Notes: generated from the letters alone by a model not told the origin. A stretch of DNA of 64,000 nt from Pseudomonas sp. H1h (GCF_000633255.1 NZ_AYMJ01000014.1:1-64000), one strand, 5' to 3'; counted from the stretch's first letter, positions 45,645-58,695 are shown. Numbers and translations are program-made.

Positions 45645-46031
45645 TTACTTCTGCTCTTGAGCTGGAGGTACGTCAGTCGCTGGAGTAGCCGACTTTTGCT
45701 CTTGAAGCACCGGGACATCATCAGAAGCCGGTTGTTGTTGCTTAGGCACTTCCAACACTGCCGGGTTTGGCAAACCTGCCTGAGTCAGCTGATGAGCCTT
45801 CTCTTTAGCAAAGTAACCTAACCCCAAGCTGGTTATGAAGAAACCGGCGGCAAGTATAGCAGTAAACTTACTAAGAAAGGTAGAGGAACCTTGGCTTCCG
45901 AACACAGTATTTGAAGCACCTGCTCCGAAAGACGCGCCAGCATCCGCACCTTTACCCTGCTGCAGCAAAACCAGAGCAACTACGCCCAATGCACCCAGCA
46001 GATGAAAAACGACTACGACTGTTTCCAGCAT
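45645..46031 (-). CDS. secG: Preprotein translocase subunit SecG
   Basis: An accessory membrane subunit of the SecYEG channel. The 128-residue protein has two transmembrane segments (about 3-22 and 52-72) separated by the conserved [15 protein letters not shown] loop. The C-terminal 40 residues are low-complexity and rich in Pro, Gln, Ala and Lys (two near-repeats ending QEQK), which is usual for SecG of this group. ATG 46031 is preferred over the earlier in-frame ATG at 46079, which would overlap tpiA by a long stretch. Confidence 0.96.
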   Translation of the reverse strand: MLETVVVVFHLLGALGVVALVLLQQGKGADAGASFGAGASNTVFGSQGSSTFLSKFTAILAAGFFITSLGLGYFAKEKAHQLTQAGLPNPAVLEVPKQQQPASDDVPVLQEQKSATPATDVPPAQEQK

Positions 46032-46035
46032 TTTT

Positions 46036-46791
46036 TCAGTTTCCCGCGGCGCGACAAATCGCACCGAACTCATCTGCATTCAGGGAAGCTCCACCAATGA
46101 GCCCCCCATCGATATCCGGCATGCCGAACAGTTCGACCGCATTGGCCGCCTTCACGCTGCCGCCGTATAGAAGCCGCACACCTCGTGCGACTTCAGAATT
46201 CTCTGCCGCCAACTGCTCGCGAATGGCTTTATGCACATCCTGCGCCTGTTGCGGCGTTGCAGTCAGTCCGGTGCCAATGGCCCAGACCGGCTCGTAAGCA
46301 ATGACTGCCTTGGCAAAGGCACCAACACCCAGCTCCTCGATGATGCTGCCCAGCTGACGCCCGACAACCTCAAGAGTTTTTCCGGCTTCGCGCTGCTCGA
46401 GGGTTTCCCCTACACACAACACCGGAATCAAGCCACATGCCTGTGCCGCTGCGAACTTGCGATTCAGCATCCCGTCTCGCTCGCCCATTATCTGGCGGCG
46501 CTCGGAGTGCCCGACAAGCACCAGGGAACAACCCGCATCCACCAACTGACTCGGCGCAATCTCACCGGTCAATGCACCTTGCATGGATTCCACCGCAGAG
46601 TTCTGCGCGCCGACCGAAATCGACTTGCCTTTCAAGCCATCAATCACTTGATTGATATGCAAGCAAGGCGGGAATACCGCGACATCAACACCGCTTGGCA
46701 AGGCCAGATGACGAAGACCGTTGATCAGCTCAGCGACGCTGGCGCGGGTACCGTGCATCTTCCAGTTACCAGCTACCATAGGGCGACGCAT
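46036..46791 (-). CDS. tpiA: Triose-phosphate isomerase
   Basis: Interconverts dihydroxyacetone phosphate and glyceraldehyde-3-phosphate. The 251-residue TIM barrel has the active-site lysine K11 (GNWKMHG), the catalytic histidine in LVGHSERRQ near 96, and the glutamate in [11 protein letters not shown] near 168, followed by the phosphate loop [11 protein letters not shown]. It lies between glmM and secG, a usual order in pseudomonads. Confidence 0.97.
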   Translation of the reverse strand: MRRPMVAGNWKMHGTRASVAELINGLRHLALPSGVDVAVFPPCLHINQVIDGLKGKSISVGAQNSAVESMQGALTGEIAPSQLVDAGCSLVLVGHSERRQIMGERDGMLNRKFAAAQACGLIPVLCVGETLEQREAGKTLEVVGRQLGSIIEELGVGAFAKAVIAYEPVWAIGTGLTATPQQAQDVHKAIREQLAAENSEVARGVRLLYGGSVKAANAVELFGMPDIDGGLIGGASLNADEFGAICRAAGN

Positions 46792-46856
46792 GCTGTACCT
46801 CGTCGGTCAAAGTGGGCGCAGATGTTACCCAACACAATCATGGCTGGCAAGCCGAA

Positions 46857-48194
46857 TCAGGCAGAAACTTCACTTACCAGTTTTGCCAGTTCTTCGGCAT
46901 AGGCGCGAACCTGAGTTTCATCCTCACCTTCGACCATCACACGCACCAGCGGCTCTGTGCCGGACTTGCGCAAAAGCACCCGGCCACGACCCGCCATTGC
47001 CTGGGTGACACGCGCACTGGCTTCCTTGACAGCCGGATGCTCAAGCGGACTTTCGCCACCACCGAATCGGACGTTGATGAGCACCTGAGGGCACTTGCGC
47101 AGAGCCTGACGAGTTTGCGCCAGTCCTTCATTACGTGTCTTCAATGCCATCAGCACCTGCAACGCTGCGATGATCGCATCACCGGTAGTGGTGTGATTGA
47201 AGCAGACGACGTGTCCGGAATTTTCACCACCCACCAGCCAGTGGCGCTCCAGCAACTCGGCAATCACATAACGGTCGCCAACGTTGGCACGAATGAACGG
47301 AATCGAAAGCTCGGCGAGTGCCAACTCAAGCCCAAGGTTGCTCATCAGCGTACCAACGACCCCCCCCTGCAACTTGCCACGCTCGTGCAGATCGCGGGCA
47401 ATAATAAACAGCAACTCGTCACCATCAACGATGGCACCGGTGTGATCGACCATCAGCACCCGATCACCGTCACCATCGAAGGCGATACCCAGGTCGGCGC
47501 GCTCAGCCAGCACGGCAGCCTGCAGTTGACCCATATGAGTCGAGCCGCAATTGTCATTGATGTTCAGACCATTGGGCTGGGCCGACAGCACGACCACTTC
47601 AGCACCCAACTCACGAAAGACACTCGGAGCGACCTTGTAAGTTGCACCGTGCGCGCAGTCGATAACGATCTTCAGGCCAGAAAAACTGGTGCCGGTCGGC
47701 ACACTGCTTTTGCAAAATTCGATGTAGCGACCGGAAGCATCGTTGATTCGCGATACTTTGCCGATCTTGCTCGACTCAACGACAGTCATTGGCGCATCGA
47801 GCAACTCTTCGATCATCAACTCCAGCTCGTCGGGCAGCTTGGTGCCTTTCCCGGAGAAGAACTTGATGCCGTTATCGTCATGTGGATTGTGCGAAGCGCT
47901 GATCACGATCCCGGCTTCAGCCTGGAATGTGCGCGACAGATAGGCAATGGCCGGTGTCGGCATCGGGCCGAGGAGCATCACGTCGGCGCCCGCCGACGTC
48001 AGGCCTGCCTCAAGCGCCGACTCGAACATATAGCCAGAGATTCGCGTGTCCTTGCCGACCAGCACCTTGCAGGCGCCCATCTTGCGAAACGCCATCCCCG
48101 CCGCCCAGCCGAGCTTGAGCATGAAGTCAGGGGTGATCGGATACTCACCAACACGACCACGAATACCGTCAGTGCCAAAATACTTCTTGCTCAT
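46857..48194 (-). CDS. glmM: Phosphoglucosamine mutase
   Basis: Converts glucosamine-6-phosphate to glucosamine-1-phosphate on the way to UDP-GlcNAc for cell-wall synthesis. The 445-residue protein carries the phospho-serine S101 in [13 protein letters not shown], the magnesium loop DGDGDRV near 243, and the sugar-binding GGENSGH near 325. It starts [13 protein letters not shown], the family signature. It is downstream of folP, 16 bp apart, as in many gammaproteobacteria. Confidence 0.97.
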   Translation of the reverse strand: MSKKYFGTDGIRGRVGEYPITPDFMLKLGWAAGMAFRKMGACKVLVGKDTRISGYMFESALEAGLTSAGADVMLLGPMPTPAIAYLSRTFQAEAGIVISASHNPHDDNGIKFFSGKGTKLPDELELMIEELLDAPMTVVESSKIGKVSRINDASGRYIEFCKSSVPTGTSFSGLKIVIDCAHGATYKVAPSVFRELGAEVVVLSAQPNGLNINDNCGSTHMGQLQAAVLAERADLGIAFDGDGDRVLMVDHTGAIVDGDELLFIIARDLHERGKLQGGVVGTLMSNLGLELALAELSIPFIRANVGDRYVIAELLERHWLVGGENSGHVVCFNHTTTGDAIIAALQVLMALKTRNEGLAQTRQALRKCPQVLINVRFGGGESPLEHPAVKEASARVTQAMAGRGRVLLRKSGTEPLVRVMVEGEDETQVRAYAEELAKLVSEVSA

Positions 48195-48210
48195 AAGTGC
48201 TCCATCATTC

Positions 48211-49062
48211 TTATTCGGCTGATTCCACGGCCGCGAGCATGCGCACCACGTCTACCGTTTCCGCCACATCATGGACGCGCAATATACGCGCTCCTTTCAC
48301 CGATGCCAGTGCTGCCAGTGCCAGCCCGCCATGCAGACGCTCGCCCACGGGACGATTCAGCGCCTGGCCGATCATGCTTTTGCGTGAAACGCCAACCAAC
48401 AGCGGACGACCCAGCGCATGCAGGTCTTCCATATGTTTGAACAAGCTTAGATTGTGCTGCAGGGTTTTGGCGAAACCGAAACCGGGATCAAGAATGATCC
48501 GCTCGGCAGGAATGCCTGCCGCCGCACATTGCGCCATACGCTCAGACAGAAAATCGCTCACTTCGCGAGTCACGTCCTGGTAGTGCGGATTGTCCTGCAT
48601 GTCACCCGGCTCGCCGAGCATATGCATCAGACAGACCGGCAGGCCGGTTGCCGCTGCGGCATCCAGCGCGCCATCACGGCGCAGCGAACGCACATCGTTG
48701 ATCAAGCCGGCGCCGAGGCGCGCAGTTTCGCGCATCACCGCAGGTGTCGACGTATCGACCGAGATGACCACATCCAGTTCGCGATTGATCAGCTCTACGA
48801 TGGGCGCTACGCGCTCCAGCTCTTCCAGCGGCGAAACCGCGCGGGCACCTGGGCGGGTCGACTCACCACCGACGTCAATCAGCGTCGCCCCGGCCGCCAC
48901 CATGGCCTCGGCGTGGCGCAAGGCCACGTCCCGCTGGCTGTAACGGCCGCCGTCGGAAAAAGAATCAGGGGTGACATTGAGAATGCCCATGACATGCGTC
49001 CGGGCCAAATCAAGAACCCGGTTGCCGCAAGGCAACCGGGTCAGGGACTGTACAGAAGTCAT
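48211..49062 (-). CDS. folP: Dihydropteroate synthase
   Basis: Joins p-aminobenzoate to hydroxymethyl-dihydropterin pyrophosphate; target of sulfonamides. The 283-residue TIM barrel has [15 protein letters not shown] near 25, the pterin motif [11 protein letters not shown] near 62 and DPGFGFAKT near 192. It begins eight bases after the end of ftsH, and the order ftsH-folP-glmM is conserved. Confidence 0.97.
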   Translation of the reverse strand: MTSVQSLTRLPCGNRVLDLARTHVMGILNVTPDSFSDGGRYSQRDVALRHAEAMVAAGATLIDVGGESTRPGARAVSPLEELERVAPIVELINRELDVVISVDTSTPAVMRETARLGAGLINDVRSLRRDGALDAAAATGLPVCLMHMLGEPGDMQDNPHYQDVTREVSDFLSERMAQCAAAGIPAERIILDPGFGFAKTLQHNLSLFKHMEDLHALGRPLLVGVSRKSMIGQALNRPVGERLHGGLALAALASVKGARILRVHDVAETVDVVRMLAAVESAE

Positions 49063-49070
49063 TTCAAACC

Positions 49071-50981
49071 TTAAACGTCAGCAGCCGGACCGCCAATCGG
49101 TGTTTCCGGACGCTCATCCTGGACCACTGGAGGCGGCGTACCGGTGCCGGTACCGCCCGACCAGTCGCGAGGTTCACGAGGTGTACGGCCCGCCATGATG
49201 TCGTCGATCTGCTCGGCATCAATCGTTTCGTACTTCATGAGCGCATCCGCCATTGCGTCCAGCTTGTCGCGGTTGTCCGTGAGAATCTGTTTCGCGGTGC
49301 CGTAGCACTGATCGATGATGCTGCGCACTTCCGAGTCGATCAGCTTGGCCGTCTCACCGGAGAAACTTGCATTCTGACCACCACCGCCGCGACCGAGGAA
49401 CACTTCACCCTCTTCTTCGGCGTACATCAGCGGACCGAGTTTTTCCGACAGACCCCACTTGGTCACCATGTTCCGTGCAATCTGGCTGGCACGCATGATG
49501 TCGTTGGAAGCGCCGGTGGTTACACCGTCGAAACCAAGGGTCATTTCTTCAGCGATTCGGCCGCCGTACAGCGAGCAGATCTGACTGATCAGTGCACGCT
49601 TGGACAGGCTGTAGCGATCCTCTTCCGGCAGGAACATGGTCACACCCAGCGCACGACCGCGCGGAATGATCGAGACCTTGTAGACCGGATCATGCTCAGG
49701 CACTACGCGACCAACGATGGCGTGGCCGGCTTCGTGATAAGCGGTGTTCTGTTTTTCTTTCTCGGACATGACCATCGATTTGCGCTCGGCGCCCATCATG
49801 ATCTTGTCTTTAGCCAGTTCGAACTCTTTCATTTCAACAATGCGCTTGCCGCTGCGCGCAGCGAACAGCGAAGCTTCGTTGACCAGGTTGGCCAGGTCCG
49901 CACCAGAGAAACCCGGAGTACCACGCGCGATGACTGCCGGAGCAACGTCGTCACCCATTGGCACTTTGCGCATGTGAACCTTGAGGATCTGCTCACGACC
50001 ACGGATATCCGGCAAACCAACCACCACCTGACGGTCGAAACGTCCCGGACGCAGCAGCGCAGGGTCGAGCACGTCAGGACGGTTGGTAGCAGCAATCACG
50101 ATAATGCCGTCGTTCATCTCGAAGCCGTCCATCTCCACCAGCAATTGGTTGAGAGTCTGCTCGCGCTCGTCGTGACCGCCACCCATGCCGGCGCCACGGT
50201 GGCGACCGACGGCGTCGATTTCGTCGATGAAGATGATGCATGGAGCGTGTTTCTTGGCTTGTTCGAACATGTCGCGAACACGGCTCGCACCGACACCCAC
50301 GAACATTTCAACAAAGTCGGAACCGGAAATGGTGAAGAACGGCACCTTCGCTTCGCCGGCAATCGCCTTGGCAAGCAAGGTTTTACCGGTGCCCGGAGGA
50401 CCGACCATCAGCACGCCGCGCGGAATGCGACCGCCCAGACGCTGGAACTTGCCCGGGTCACGCAGAAACTCGACCAGCTCGCCAACTTCTTCCTTGGCTT
50501 CGTCGCAACCGGCAACGTCAGCCAAGGTGGTTTTCACCTGGTCTTCGGAAAGCAGGCGCGCCTTGCTCTTGCCGAAGCTCATCGGTCCGCCCTTGCCGCC
50601 CGCCCCGCCCTGCATCTGGCGCATGAAGAACATGAACACCGCGATGATTACCAGGATCGGGAAGCTGGCCACCAGGAGCTGGGTCCAGATGCTTTGCTGC
50701 TCAGGCTGTTTGCCTTCGACCACAACGTGGTTGTCGACCAGGTCGCCGATCAGGCCATTGTCCTGGATCGCCGGACGAATGGTCTTGAAGCTGTCGCCGT
50801 CGTTGCGTTTGCCGGTAATCACATAGCCGTCAACGGCTACGCGCTCGACCTTGCCATCCTTGACCTGCTGGATGAAGTCGGAATAGTTGAGGGTCTGCGG
50901 CTCGTTAGGGCTGGAGAAGTTGTTCATCACCGTCACCAGGACTGCCGCGATGATCAACCACAGGATCAGATTCTTTGCCAT
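49071..50981 (-). CDS. ftsH: ATP-dependent zinc metalloprotease FtsH
   Basis: Membrane-anchored AAA+ protease that degrades misfolded membrane proteins and regulators such as sigma-32 and LpxC. The 636-residue protein has two membrane segments (about 4-20 and 100-120), Walker A GPPGTGKT near 193, Walker [12 protein letters not shown] near 245, the second-region RPGRFDRQ, and the zinc site HEAGH near 415. The Pro-rich C-terminus is normal. The family start MAKNLILW is at 50981; however AGAGGG at 50998-51003 is better spaced for an in-frame TTG at 50990, which would add three residues. Confidence 0.97.
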   Translation of the reverse strand: MAKNLILWLIIAAVLVTVMNNFSSPNEPQTLNYSDFIQQVKDGKVERVAVDGYVITGKRNDGDSFKTIRPAIQDNGLIGDLVDNHVVVEGKQPEQQSIWTQLLVASFPILVIIAVFMFFMRQMQGGAGGKGGPMSFGKSKARLLSEDQVKTTLADVAGCDEAKEEVGELVEFLRDPGKFQRLGGRIPRGVLMVGPPGTGKTLLAKAIAGEAKVPFFTISGSDFVEMFVGVGASRVRDMFEQAKKHAPCIIFIDEIDAVGRHRGAGMGGGHDEREQTLNQLLVEMDGFEMNDGIIVIAATNRPDVLDPALLRPGRFDRQVVVGLPDIRGREQILKVHMRKVPMGDDVAPAVIARGTPGFSGADLANLVNEASLFAARSGKRIVEMKEFELAKDKIMMGAERKSMVMSEKEKQNTAYHEAGHAIVGRVVPEHDPVYKVSIIPRGRALGVTMFLPEEDRYSLSKRALISQICSLYGGRIAEEMTLGFDGVTTGASNDIMRASQIARNMVTKWGLSEKLGPLMYAEEEGEVFLGRGGGGQNASFSGETAKLIDSEVRSIIDQCYGTAKQILTDNRDKLDAMADALMKYETIDAEQIDDIMAGRTPREPRDWSGGTGTGTPPPVVQDERPETPIGGPAADV

Positions 50982-51183
50982 ATCGTTCAATTAACTACCC
51001 TCTGAAGCAAGCTCCGCTACTGGCGCGCGCTTCGCATGATATTCACCGGCCTAACTTACTACATTACCTACAGCTCTGGCAGGCGCCGTCTGTAACCCTT
51101 TGTGAAACACTTTCTACACAATATTCGCTTATGCGCGCGGGGCGAAATACGAAATACCTATCACCCCGCCGAAAAACCTCGTT

Positions 51184-51813
51184 TTACTCACTACGCCCGC
51201 GGTAACCCCAAGCCAGCATGTATTGCTCGCGGGAACTGCCACGGGACGAATCCGGCTTGATCATCTGGATCTTGTCGAATTTTTTGCGAGCGTCCTTCAG
51301 GTAAACATCAAACCCTTCGCCCTGAAAGATCTTGATCACGAAATTACCGCCCGGCTTGAGAATCCGCTCCGCCAGATCAAGCGCCAGCTCGCAAAGGAAC
51401 ATGGCTTTTGGCATGTCCACTTCAGGCGTACCACTCATATTGGGGGCCATATCGGAAATCACAAGGTCCACCTGCGAATTACCCACGGCTTCAAGGATCC
51501 GCGCGAGCACTTCGTCCTCGGTGAAGTCACCCTGGATGAAATTCACGTCCGGGATGCTGTCCATTTCCAGGATGTCCGAGGCGATCAGACGCCCCTGACC
51601 ACCGATCAGCCGGCTAGTCACCTGCGACCAGCCACCAGGCGCGGCACCCAGGTCGACAACGCTCATGCCGGGACGGATCAGCTTGTATTTCTCCTGGATC
51701 TCCAGAAGCTTGTAACTTGCACGCGAGCGGTAGCCATCCTTCTGCGCCTGCTTCACATAGGGATCGTTGACATGTCGTTTCAGCCAACCAAGGCTTGTCT
51801 TGGAACGCGCCAT
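51184..51813 (-). CDS. rlmE: 23S rRNA (uridine-2'-O)-methyltransferase
   Basis: FtsJ/RrmJ enzyme that methylates U2552 in the A-site loop of 23S rRNA. The 209-residue protein has the SAM-binding motif [14 protein letters not shown] near 53, and the catalytic residues K38, D124 and K164 can be placed in the family pattern RASYKL, SDMAPN and [10 protein letters not shown]. It sits upstream of ftsH, divergent from yhbY, as in E. coli. Confidence 0.96.
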   Translation of the reverse strand: MARSKTSLGWLKRHVNDPYVKQAQKDGYRSRASYKLLEIQEKYKLIRPGMSVVDLGAAPGGWSQVTSRLIGGQGRLIASDILEMDSIPDVNFIQGDFTEDEVLARILEAVGNSQVDLVISDMAPNMSGTPEVDMPKAMFLCELALDLAERILKPGGNFVIKIFQGEGFDVYLKDARKKFDKIQMIKPDSSRGSSREQYMLAWGYRGRSE

Positions 51814-51914
51814 TGGGCACCTCGATGATAAGGGTCGTGATTAATTGGGCGGATCCACGAACCCTCGGGTAAAATGGCCGCCATTTTACAGAATCCAGAC
51901 GAAAGGGTCAGATT

Positions 51915-52223
51915 ATGCCGCTCACTCCAGAGCAGAAGAAACAGTACAAATCCATTGGCCACCATCTGAAACCCGTTTTGACGGTGGCGGACAACGGTTT
52001 GACTGAAGGTGTGTTAGCCGAACTTGAACGCGCATTGGCGGATCACGAGCTGATCAAGATCAAGCTCAACATCCTCGATCGCGAGTCGCGCCTGGCGCAC
52101 ATTGCAGAACTGTGCAAGGTCGGCAAAGCGGACCTGGTTCAGGTCATCGGCAAGATGGCACTGGTTTACCGCAAGAACTTCAGCGTCAACAAGCAGCTGT
52201 CGAACGTTCATCGCTTCAAGTGA
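51915..52223 (+). CDS. yhbY: YhbY-type CRM-domain RNA-binding protein
   Basis: A 102-residue CRS1-YhbY (CRM) domain protein associated with pre-50S ribosomes. The text MPLTPEQKKQYKSIGHHLKP and the GxxG-like loop region near VADNGLTEGVLAEL are diagnostic. It is the only plus-strand gene in this stretch, divergent from rlmE by about 100 bases and convergent with the small membrane gene after it. Confidence 0.93.
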   Translation: MPLTPEQKKQYKSIGHHLKPVLTVADNGLTEGVLAELERALADHELIKIKLNILDRESRLAHIAELCKVGKADLVQVIGKMALVYRKNFSVNKQLSNVHRFK

Positions 52224-52232
52224 TGACAAGGG

Positions 52233-52637
52233 TCAAGGGTGTGCTTCGCGCACCCTGCCACTCCATCCCGGCACTGGTTGCAGCACCAGCACCAGGCCTG
52301 AAAAGCCCAATACCAGAAAACTGAATTCCTGCCAGCGCTGCGCATCCGGCCAGCCGACACGCACGGCGACAAACATCGCACACGCGTACAACGCCATCAG
52401 CAGCACCTGCCCGCGAAAATCCCGCCATAGACTGACAAGGCCCTCGGCCTGTACCAGCACCAAAGCCTGAAAGATCACGCACGCGAGGGCAAAACTCACC
52501 ACCGGCACTGCAAACGCATCGGCGATCTCATCGACCAGCAACGGTGCCAGACCAATCTTGCCCAACACCGCTCGCAAACCGAGATGAATCAACCAGAAGC
52601 CGCCGACCCACAACATCTGGGCCAGCTGCCAAAGCAT
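52233..52637 (-). CDS. Small four-helix membrane protein, DUF4149-like
   Basis: A 134-residue inner-membrane protein with about four hydrophobic segments (1-20, 45-65, 78-98 and 105-120). It resembles the conserved hypothetical between yhbY and greA in other pseudomonads (PAO1 PA4754); the DUF4149 assignment is from memory and uncertain. The start at 52637 (MLWQLAQMLW) directly abuts a strong hairpin at 52638-52660, and no ribosome site can be seen. A start at 52688 within the end of greA is possible. Function unknown. Confidence 0.7.
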   Translation of the reverse strand: MLWQLAQMLWVGGFWLIHLGLRAVLGKIGLAPLLVDEIADAFAVPVVSFALACVIFQALVLVQAEGLVSLWRDFRGQVLLMALYACAMFVAVRVGWPDAQRWQEFSFLVLGFSGLVLVLQPVPGWSGRVREAHP

Positions 52638-52660
52638 GGCGCCCGCACGTAGCGGGCGCC
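52638..52660. other. Strong inverted repeat between greA and the small membrane gene
   Basis: GGCGCCCGC and GCGGGCGCC form a perfect nine-pair GC stem with a five-base loop (ACGTA on the plus strand). On the minus strand it ends exactly at the ATG of the downstream gene. It lacks a T tail on the minus strand, so simple termination of greA is doubtful. Confidence 0.75.
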
Positions 52661-52665
52661 CTCTT

Positions 52666-53142
52666 TCAGATGTGACGGACTTCGACAATCTCGTACTCGA
52701 TAACGCCGCTTGGCGTTTTCACGGCGACTACATCGCCCTCTTCCTTGCCGATCAAGGCACGGGCCAGAGGCGAGCCAACCGAAATCTTGCCGAGTTTGAA
52801 GTCAGCCTCGTCCTCACCCACGATGTGGTAAGTCACGGACTCATCAGTCTCGACGTTGGCGATTTCGACGGTTGTACCGAAGATCACCTTGCCGGTATGA
52901 GGAATAGTCGTGACGTCGATGATGACCTGATTCTGAATCCGGCCTTCGATGTCACGAATCCGCGCCTCTACCATGCCCTGCTGTTCGCGGGCGGCATGGT
53001 ATTCGGCGTTTTCCTTCAGGTCACCCAACTCGCGAGCCGTACCGATGTCCTGGCTGAGCTTCGGACGAACGACCTTGGTCAGATGAGCGTGTTCTTCTTC
53101 CAGGGCTTTCGCGCCCTGGACGGTCATTGGGTATTTGATCAT
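52666..53142 (-). CDS. greA: Transcription elongation factor GreA
   Basis: Rescues backtracked RNA polymerase by stimulating transcript cleavage. The 158-residue protein has the N-terminal coiled coil with the acidic tip ([17 protein letters not shown] near 47) and a C-terminal FKBP-like domain ending [14 protein letters not shown]. Its ATG overlaps the carB stop by four bases, as is usual for carAB-greA in pseudomonads. Confidence 0.97.
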   Translation of the reverse strand: MIKYPMTVQGAKALEEEHAHLTKVVRPKLSQDIGTARELGDLKENAEYHAAREQQGMVEARIRDIEGRIQNQVIIDVTTIPHTGKVIFGTTVEIANVETDESVTYHIVGEDEADFKLGKISVGSPLARALIGKEEGDVVAVKTPSGVIEYEIVEVRHI

Positions 53143-56100
53143 GCCTTCAATCCTGCGTGTAGATCCTGCAAGCGGCGCACGGTCTTCTCGGGACCGAACT
53201 TCAGCGCTTCACAGATAGCTTCGCCCGCCGCAATGGTGGTAGTGCAGTAAATCTTGTGCTGCAGGGCATTGCGACGAATGGAGTAGGAATCAGCGATCGA
53301 CTGACGACCTTCAGTGGTGTTGATGATCAGGGTGACTTCGTCATTCTTGATCATGTCGACCACGTGCGGACGACCCTCGGTCACCTTGTTCACGCGGCGC
53401 ACTTTCAGGCCTGCGGCTTCGATCAGCTTGGCAGTACCGGCAGTGGCGACCACTTCGAAGCCCAAGTTGATCAGATCACGGGCCACGCCTGCAACCAGTG
53501 GTTTATCGTCGTCACGCACGCTGATGAACGCGGTACCGCCGGTCGGCAGCACTTCGCTCGCGCCCATCTGGGCCTTGGCGAACGCTTCACCGAAGGTGTC
53601 GCCGACGCCCATCACTTCACCGGTGGACTTCATCTCTGGGCCGAGGATCGGGTCAACGCCAGGGAATTTGGCGAACGGGAACACCGCCTCTTTCACGCTG
53701 TAGAAGTTCGGGATGATTTCCTTGGTGAAGCCGATTTCCTTCAGGGTCTTACCGGCCATGACGCGAGCAGCGATCATTGCCAGAGACACACCGATGCACT
53801 TGGACACAAACGGTACGGTACGGGAAGCGCGCGGGTTGACTTCGATGACGTAGATGTCTTCGCCTTGCAGCGCCAACTGTACGTTCATCAGGCCGACAAC
53901 GCCCAGTTCCAGGGCCATTTTCTTGACCTGTTCGCGCATCTCGTCCTGGATGTGCGCCGGCAGCGAGTAGGGTGGCAGCGAGCACGCGGAGTCACCGGAG
54001 TGAACGCCCGCTTGCTCGATGTGCTGCATGATCGCGCCGATCACCACATCTTTGCCGTCGCATACCGCATCCACGTCCATCTCGATGGCGCAGTTGAGGA
54101 AGTGATCGAGCAGCACCGGGCTGTCGTTGGACACTTGCACCGCGTCACGCAGGTAACGCTTGAGTTCGTCTTCCTTGTAAACGATTTCCATCGCGCGGCC
54201 GCCCAGTACGTAGGACGGGCGCACCACCAGCGGATAGCCGATTTTGGCGGCAGCACGAACAGCTTCGTCTTCGCTGCGCACAGTGGCGTTTGGCGGCTGA
54301 CGCAGGTTCAGGCGCTCAACCATTTGCTGGAAGCGCTCACGGTCTTCGGCGCGGTCGATTGCGTCCGGGCTGGTGCCGATGATTGGCACGCCCGCCGCTT
54401 CAAGGGCACGAGCCAGTTTCAGCGGAGTCTGGCCGCCGTACTGGACGATCACGCCTTTCGGCTTCTCTACACGGCAGATTTCCAGCACGTCTTCCAGAGT
54501 CACCGGCTCGAAGTACAGGCGGTCGGAAGTGTCGTAGTCGGTGGAAACGGTTTCCGGGTTGCAGTTGACCATGATGGTCTCGTAACCGTCTTCGCGCAGT
54601 GCGAGGGCTGCGTGCACACAGCAGTAGTCGAACTCGATACCCTGGCCGATACGGTTCGGACCGCCACCCAGAATCATGATCTTGTCGCGACCGGACGGCG
54701 CTGCTTCGCACTCTTCCTCGTAAGTCGAGTAGAGGTAAGCGGTGTCGGTGGCGAACTCGGCAGCACAGGTGTCAACGCGCTTGTAGACCGGGAACACTTC
54801 CAGCTTTTGACGGTGAGTACGCAGATTCTTCTCGGTCACACCCAGCAGCTTGGCCAGACGCTGATCGGAGAAGCCTTTGCGCTTGAGCTTGTACATCAGG
54901 TCGCGGTCGATAGCGGACAGACCGAGGGTCTTGACCTTCTCTTCGTCCTTGATCAGATCTTCGATCTGTACCAGGAACCACGGGTCGATCATGTTCATGC
55001 CGAAGATTTCTTCGACGGTCATGCCGGCGCGGAACGCATCTGCCACGTACCAGATACGCTCGGCGCCCGGCACGGTCAGCTCACGCTTGAGCACGCTCAT
55101 GCTTTCCGGGTTGCTCAGGTCGAGCTTCTCGTCCAGACCGCAAACGCCGACTTCCAGACCGCGCAGGGCTTTCTGCAGGGATTCCTGGAAGGTGCGACCG
55201 ATGGCCATGACTTCACCCACCGACTTCATCTGGGTGGTCAGGCGCGCGTCAGCCTTGGCGAATTTCTCGAAGGCGAAACGTGGCAGCTTGGTCACGACGT
55301 AGTCGATCGACGGTTCGAAGGACGCCGGGGTCTTGCCGCCGGTGATGTCGTTCGACAGTTCGTCGAGGGTGTAGCCCACCGCCAGCTTGGCGGCGACTTT
55401 GGCGATCGGGAAACCGGTGGCTTTCGAAGCCAGCGCCGAGGAACGCGATACGCGCGGGTTCATCTCGATCACGACCATGCGGCCAGTGTTCGGGCAGATA
55501 CCGAATTGAACGTTGGAACCGCCGGTCTCGACGCCGATCTCGCGCAGTACCGCCAGGGAGGCGTTACGCAGGATCTGGTATTCCTTGTCGGTCAGGGTCT
55601 GCGCTGGAGCCACGGTGATCGAGTCACCAGTGTGCACGCCCATCGGGTCGAAGTTCTCGATCGAGCAGACGATGATGCAGTTGTCCTTTTTGTCGCGGAC
55701 AACTTCCATTTCATATTCTTTCCAGCCGATCAGCGATTCGTCGATCAGCAGCTCTTTGGTCGGCGACAGGTCCAGACCACGGGCGCAGATTTCTTCGAAC
55801 TCTTCACGGTTGTAAGCGATACCGCCACCGGTGCCACCCATGGTGAAGGACGGACGGATGATGCACGGGAAGCCCAGGGTCTCGAGGACCGCGTTGGCCT
55901 CTTCCATGCTGTGGGCGATACCGGAACGCGGGCACGCCAGGCCGATGGATTTCATCGCCTTGTCGAAACGCGAACGGTCTTCAGCCTTGTCGATGGTGTC
56001 GGCGTTGGCGCCGATCATTTCTACGCCGAATTTTTCCAGAACGCCTTCGCGCTCCAGGTCCAGGGCGCAGTTCAGAGCGGTCTGGCCGCCCATGGTTGGC

Positions 56101-56360
56101 AGCACCGCATCCGGACGCTCTTTTTCGATGATCTTGGCAACAGTCTGCCACTTGATCGGCTCGATGTACGTGGCGTCGGCCATGTCCGGGTCGGTCATGA
56201 TGGTGGCCGGGTTGGAGTTCACCAGGATGACGCGATAACCCTCTTCGCGCAGGGCTTTGCAGGCCTGGGCGCCGGAGTAGTCGAATTCGCAGGCCTGGCC
56301 GATAACGATCGGGCCAGCGCCGAGAATCAGGATGCTTTTAATGTCTGTACGTTTTGGCAT
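53139..56360 (-). CDS. carB: Carbamoyl-phosphate synthase large chain
   Basis: Makes carbamoyl phosphate from bicarbonate, ATP and glutamine-derived ammonia for pyrimidine and arginine synthesis. The 1073-residue protein is a tandem of two ATP-grasp halves ([17 protein letters not shown] near 10 and [19 protein letters not shown] near 560) followed by the allosteric domain from about 935. The ATG at 56360 (MPKRTDIKS) is the family start, whereas the frame continues to 56375. It is co-directional with carA, 125 bp apart, and coupled to greA. Confidence 0.98.
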   Translation of the reverse strand: MPKRTDIKSILILGAGPIVIGQACEFDYSGAQACKALREEGYRVILVNSNPATIMTDPDMADATYIEPIKWQTVAKIIEKERPDAVLPTMGGQTALNCALDLEREGVLEKFGVEMIGANADTIDKAEDRSRFDKAMKSIGLACPRSGIAHSMEEANAVLETLGFPCIIRPSFTMGGTGGGIAYNREEFEEICARGLDLSPTKELLIDESLIGWKEYEMEVVRDKKDNCIIVCSIENFDPMGVHTGDSITVAPAQTLTDKEYQILRNASLAVLREIGVETGGSNVQFGICPNTGRMVVIEMNPRVSRSSALASKATGFPIAKVAAKLAVGYTLDELSNDITGGKTPASFEPSIDYVVTKLPRFAFEKFAKADARLTTQMKSVGEVMAIGRTFQESLQKALRGLEVGVCGLDEKLDLSNPESMSVLKRELTVPGAERIWYVADAFRAGMTVEEIFGMNMIDPWFLVQIEDLIKDEEKVKTLGLSAIDRDLMYKLKRKGFSDQRLAKLLGVTEKNLRTHRQKLEVFPVYKRVDTCAAEFATDTAYLYSTYEEECEAAPSGRDKIMILGGGPNRIGQGIEFDYCCVHAALALREDGYETIMVNCNPETVSTDYDTSDRLYFEPVTLEDVLEICRVEKPKGVIVQYGGQTPLKLARALEAAGVPIIGTSPDAIDRAEDRERFQQMVERLNLRQPPNATVRSEDEAVRAAAKIGYPLVVRPSYVLGGRAMEIVYKEDELKRYLRDAVQVSNDSPVLLDHFLNCAIEMDVDAVCDGKDVVIGAIMQHIEQAGVHSGDSACSLPPYSLPAHIQDEMREQVKKMALELGVVGLMNVQLALQGEDIYVIEVNPRASRTVPFVSKCIGVSLAMIAARVMAGKTLKEIGFTKEIIPNFYSVKEAVFPFAKFPGVDPILGPEMKSTGEVMGVGDTFGEAFAKAQMGASEVLPTGGTAFISVRDDDKPLVAGVARDLINLGFEVVATAGTAKLIEAAGLKVRRVNKVTEGRPHVVDMIKNDEVTLIINTTEGRQSIADSYSIRRNALQHKIYCTTTIAAGEAICEALKFGPEKTVRRLQDLHAGLKA

Positions 56361-56485
56361 GGGTTTGTCACTCAAATCCGCAGGTCAGTCGGCAAGCCGT
56401 CTTGATCGATTTCTGAAGTCTCGAAGGGGCCGCCGGTGCCGGGGCCGCCCTCGAGGGCTTCTCTCTACAGTCTCAAGGCGAACGC

Positions 56486-57622
56486 TTAGCGTCGCTTGGC
56501 CATCTCGTTGATGAAGCGGTCGAACAGTGGCGCGACATCGTTCGGGCCCGGGCTCGCTTCAGGGTGGCCCTGGAAGCTGAACGCGCTCTTGTCGGTGCGC
56601 TCGATGCCCTGCAGGGTGCCGTCGAACAGCGATTTGTGAATCGCGCGAACGTTGGCGGGCAGGGTTTCTTCGTCTACCGCAAAACCATGGTTCTGGCTGG
56701 TGATCATCACGACACCCGTGTCCAGATCCTGCACCGGGTGGTTCGCACCGTGGTGACCGTGACCCATTTTCAGGGTCTTGGCGCCGGAGGCCAGGGCCAG
56801 CAGTTGGTGGCCGAGGCAGATGCCGAACACCGGAATTTCGGTTTCCAGCACTTCCTTGATCGCCTTGATCGCGTAGTCGCAAGGCTCCGGGTCACCCGGG
56901 CCGTTGGACAGGAACACGCCATCCGGTTTCAGCGCCAGCACATCGGCGGCCGGAGTCTGGGCTGGCACCACGGTAACGCGGCAGCCGCGCTCGACCAGCA
57001 TGCGCAGGATGTTGACCTTGACGCCGTAGTCGTAGGCAACCACGTGGTATGGCAGCTCGGAGGCTTCGATGGTCGCGTGGCTGTCGGTCTTCAGATCCCA
57101 GACAGTCGAGCGCCATTCGTATTGGGTCTTGGTGCTGACGACTTTTGCCAGATCCATGCCCTTCAGGCCAGGGAAGCCTTGCGCCGCGGCGATTGCCGCC
57201 TCTTCGGAGATGTTGTCGCCGGCCATGATGCAGCCGTTCTGTGCGCCTTTTTCGCGCAGGATGCGGGTCAGGCGGCGAGTGTCGATACCGGCGATCGCCA
57301 CAACATTGTTGGCTTTCAGGTAATCGGACAGGGACATCGTGTTACGCCAGTTGCTCGCTACCAGCGGCAGGTCACGGATGACCAGGCCAGCGGACCATAC
57401 GCGGTCAGACTCGGCGTCTTCCGGCGTGGTGCCGGTATTGCCGATGTGCGGGTAAGTCAGGGTAACGATCTGTTGGGCGTAGGAAGGATCGGTAAGGATT
57501 TCCTGATAGCCGGTCATTGCGGTGTTGAACACCACCTCACCAACGGTTTGACCGTCGGCTCCAATGGCTTCGCCGCGAAAAATGCTGCCATCAGCAAGGG
57601 CAAGTATGGCTGGCTTAGTCAA
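56486..57622 (-). CDS. carA: Carbamoyl-phosphate synthase small chain
   Basis: The glutamine amidotransferase subunit that supplies ammonia to CarB. The 378-residue protein has the N-terminal small-chain domain and a class I glutaminase with the nucleophile in [11 protein letters not shown] near 270 and the His-Glu pair in [10 protein letters not shown] near 352. The start is TTG, preceded by GGGAGG; an in-frame ATG at 57646 would precede that ribosome site. Upstream, 257 bases carry the dapB terminator and presumably the carA promoter. Confidence 0.97.
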   Translation of the reverse strand: MTKPAILALADGSIFRGEAIGADGQTVGEVVFNTAMTGYQEILTDPSYAQQIVTLTYPHIGNTGTTPEDAESDRVWSAGLVIRDLPLVASNWRNTMSLSDYLKANNVVAIAGIDTRRLTRILREKGAQNGCIMAGDNISEEAAIAAAQGFPGLKGMDLAKVVSTKTQYEWRSTVWDLKTDSHATIEASELPYHVVAYDYGVKVNILRMLVERGCRVTVVPAQTPAADVLALKPDGVFLSNGPGDPEPCDYAIKAIKEVLETEIPVFGICLGHQLLALASGAKTLKMGHGHHGANHPVQDLDTGVVMITSQNHGFAVDEETLPANVRAIHKSLFDGTLQGIERTDKSAFSFQGHPEASPGPNDVAPLFDRFINEMAKRR

Positions 57623-57831
57623 GAAGACCTCCCGTAAATAACGCATGAAAGGGCGATCGCAGGTTGTAAAAAAGCGGAGTGACGTATGGACACGTCACCC
57701 CGCTTCTTCACTGAATTATTCTGCGCGCTTTTAGTGGACACACTAAAGCTGTAGCTTACAGAAAAAGGCTTTTTTGGTCCACCGCTAAAGAGCCTAAAAG
57801 GCCGGAGAATGCGACAGGGCGTCGCGCGGCG

Positions 57832-57866
57832 AAGAAAAACCAGCGCAAACAGGGCGTTTGCGCTGG
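57832..57866 (-). terminator. Terminator of dapB
   Basis: On the minus strand CCAGCGCAAAC pairs perfectly with GTTTGCGCTGG around a five-base loop, and TTTTTCTTC follows. It lies 13 bp past the dapB stop and isolates carA from the dnaJ-dapB transcript. Confidence 0.93.
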
Positions 57867-57879
57867 GTAAAACAGTCAA

Positions 57880-58695
<816 letters not shown>

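Noticed and set aside
53256..56405. A 1049-codon open frame on the plus strand opposite carB
   Set aside because: It is a high-GC antisense shadow of carB: same frame register as the third codon positions, no ribosome site, and no protein motif. The carB product is complete and conserved.
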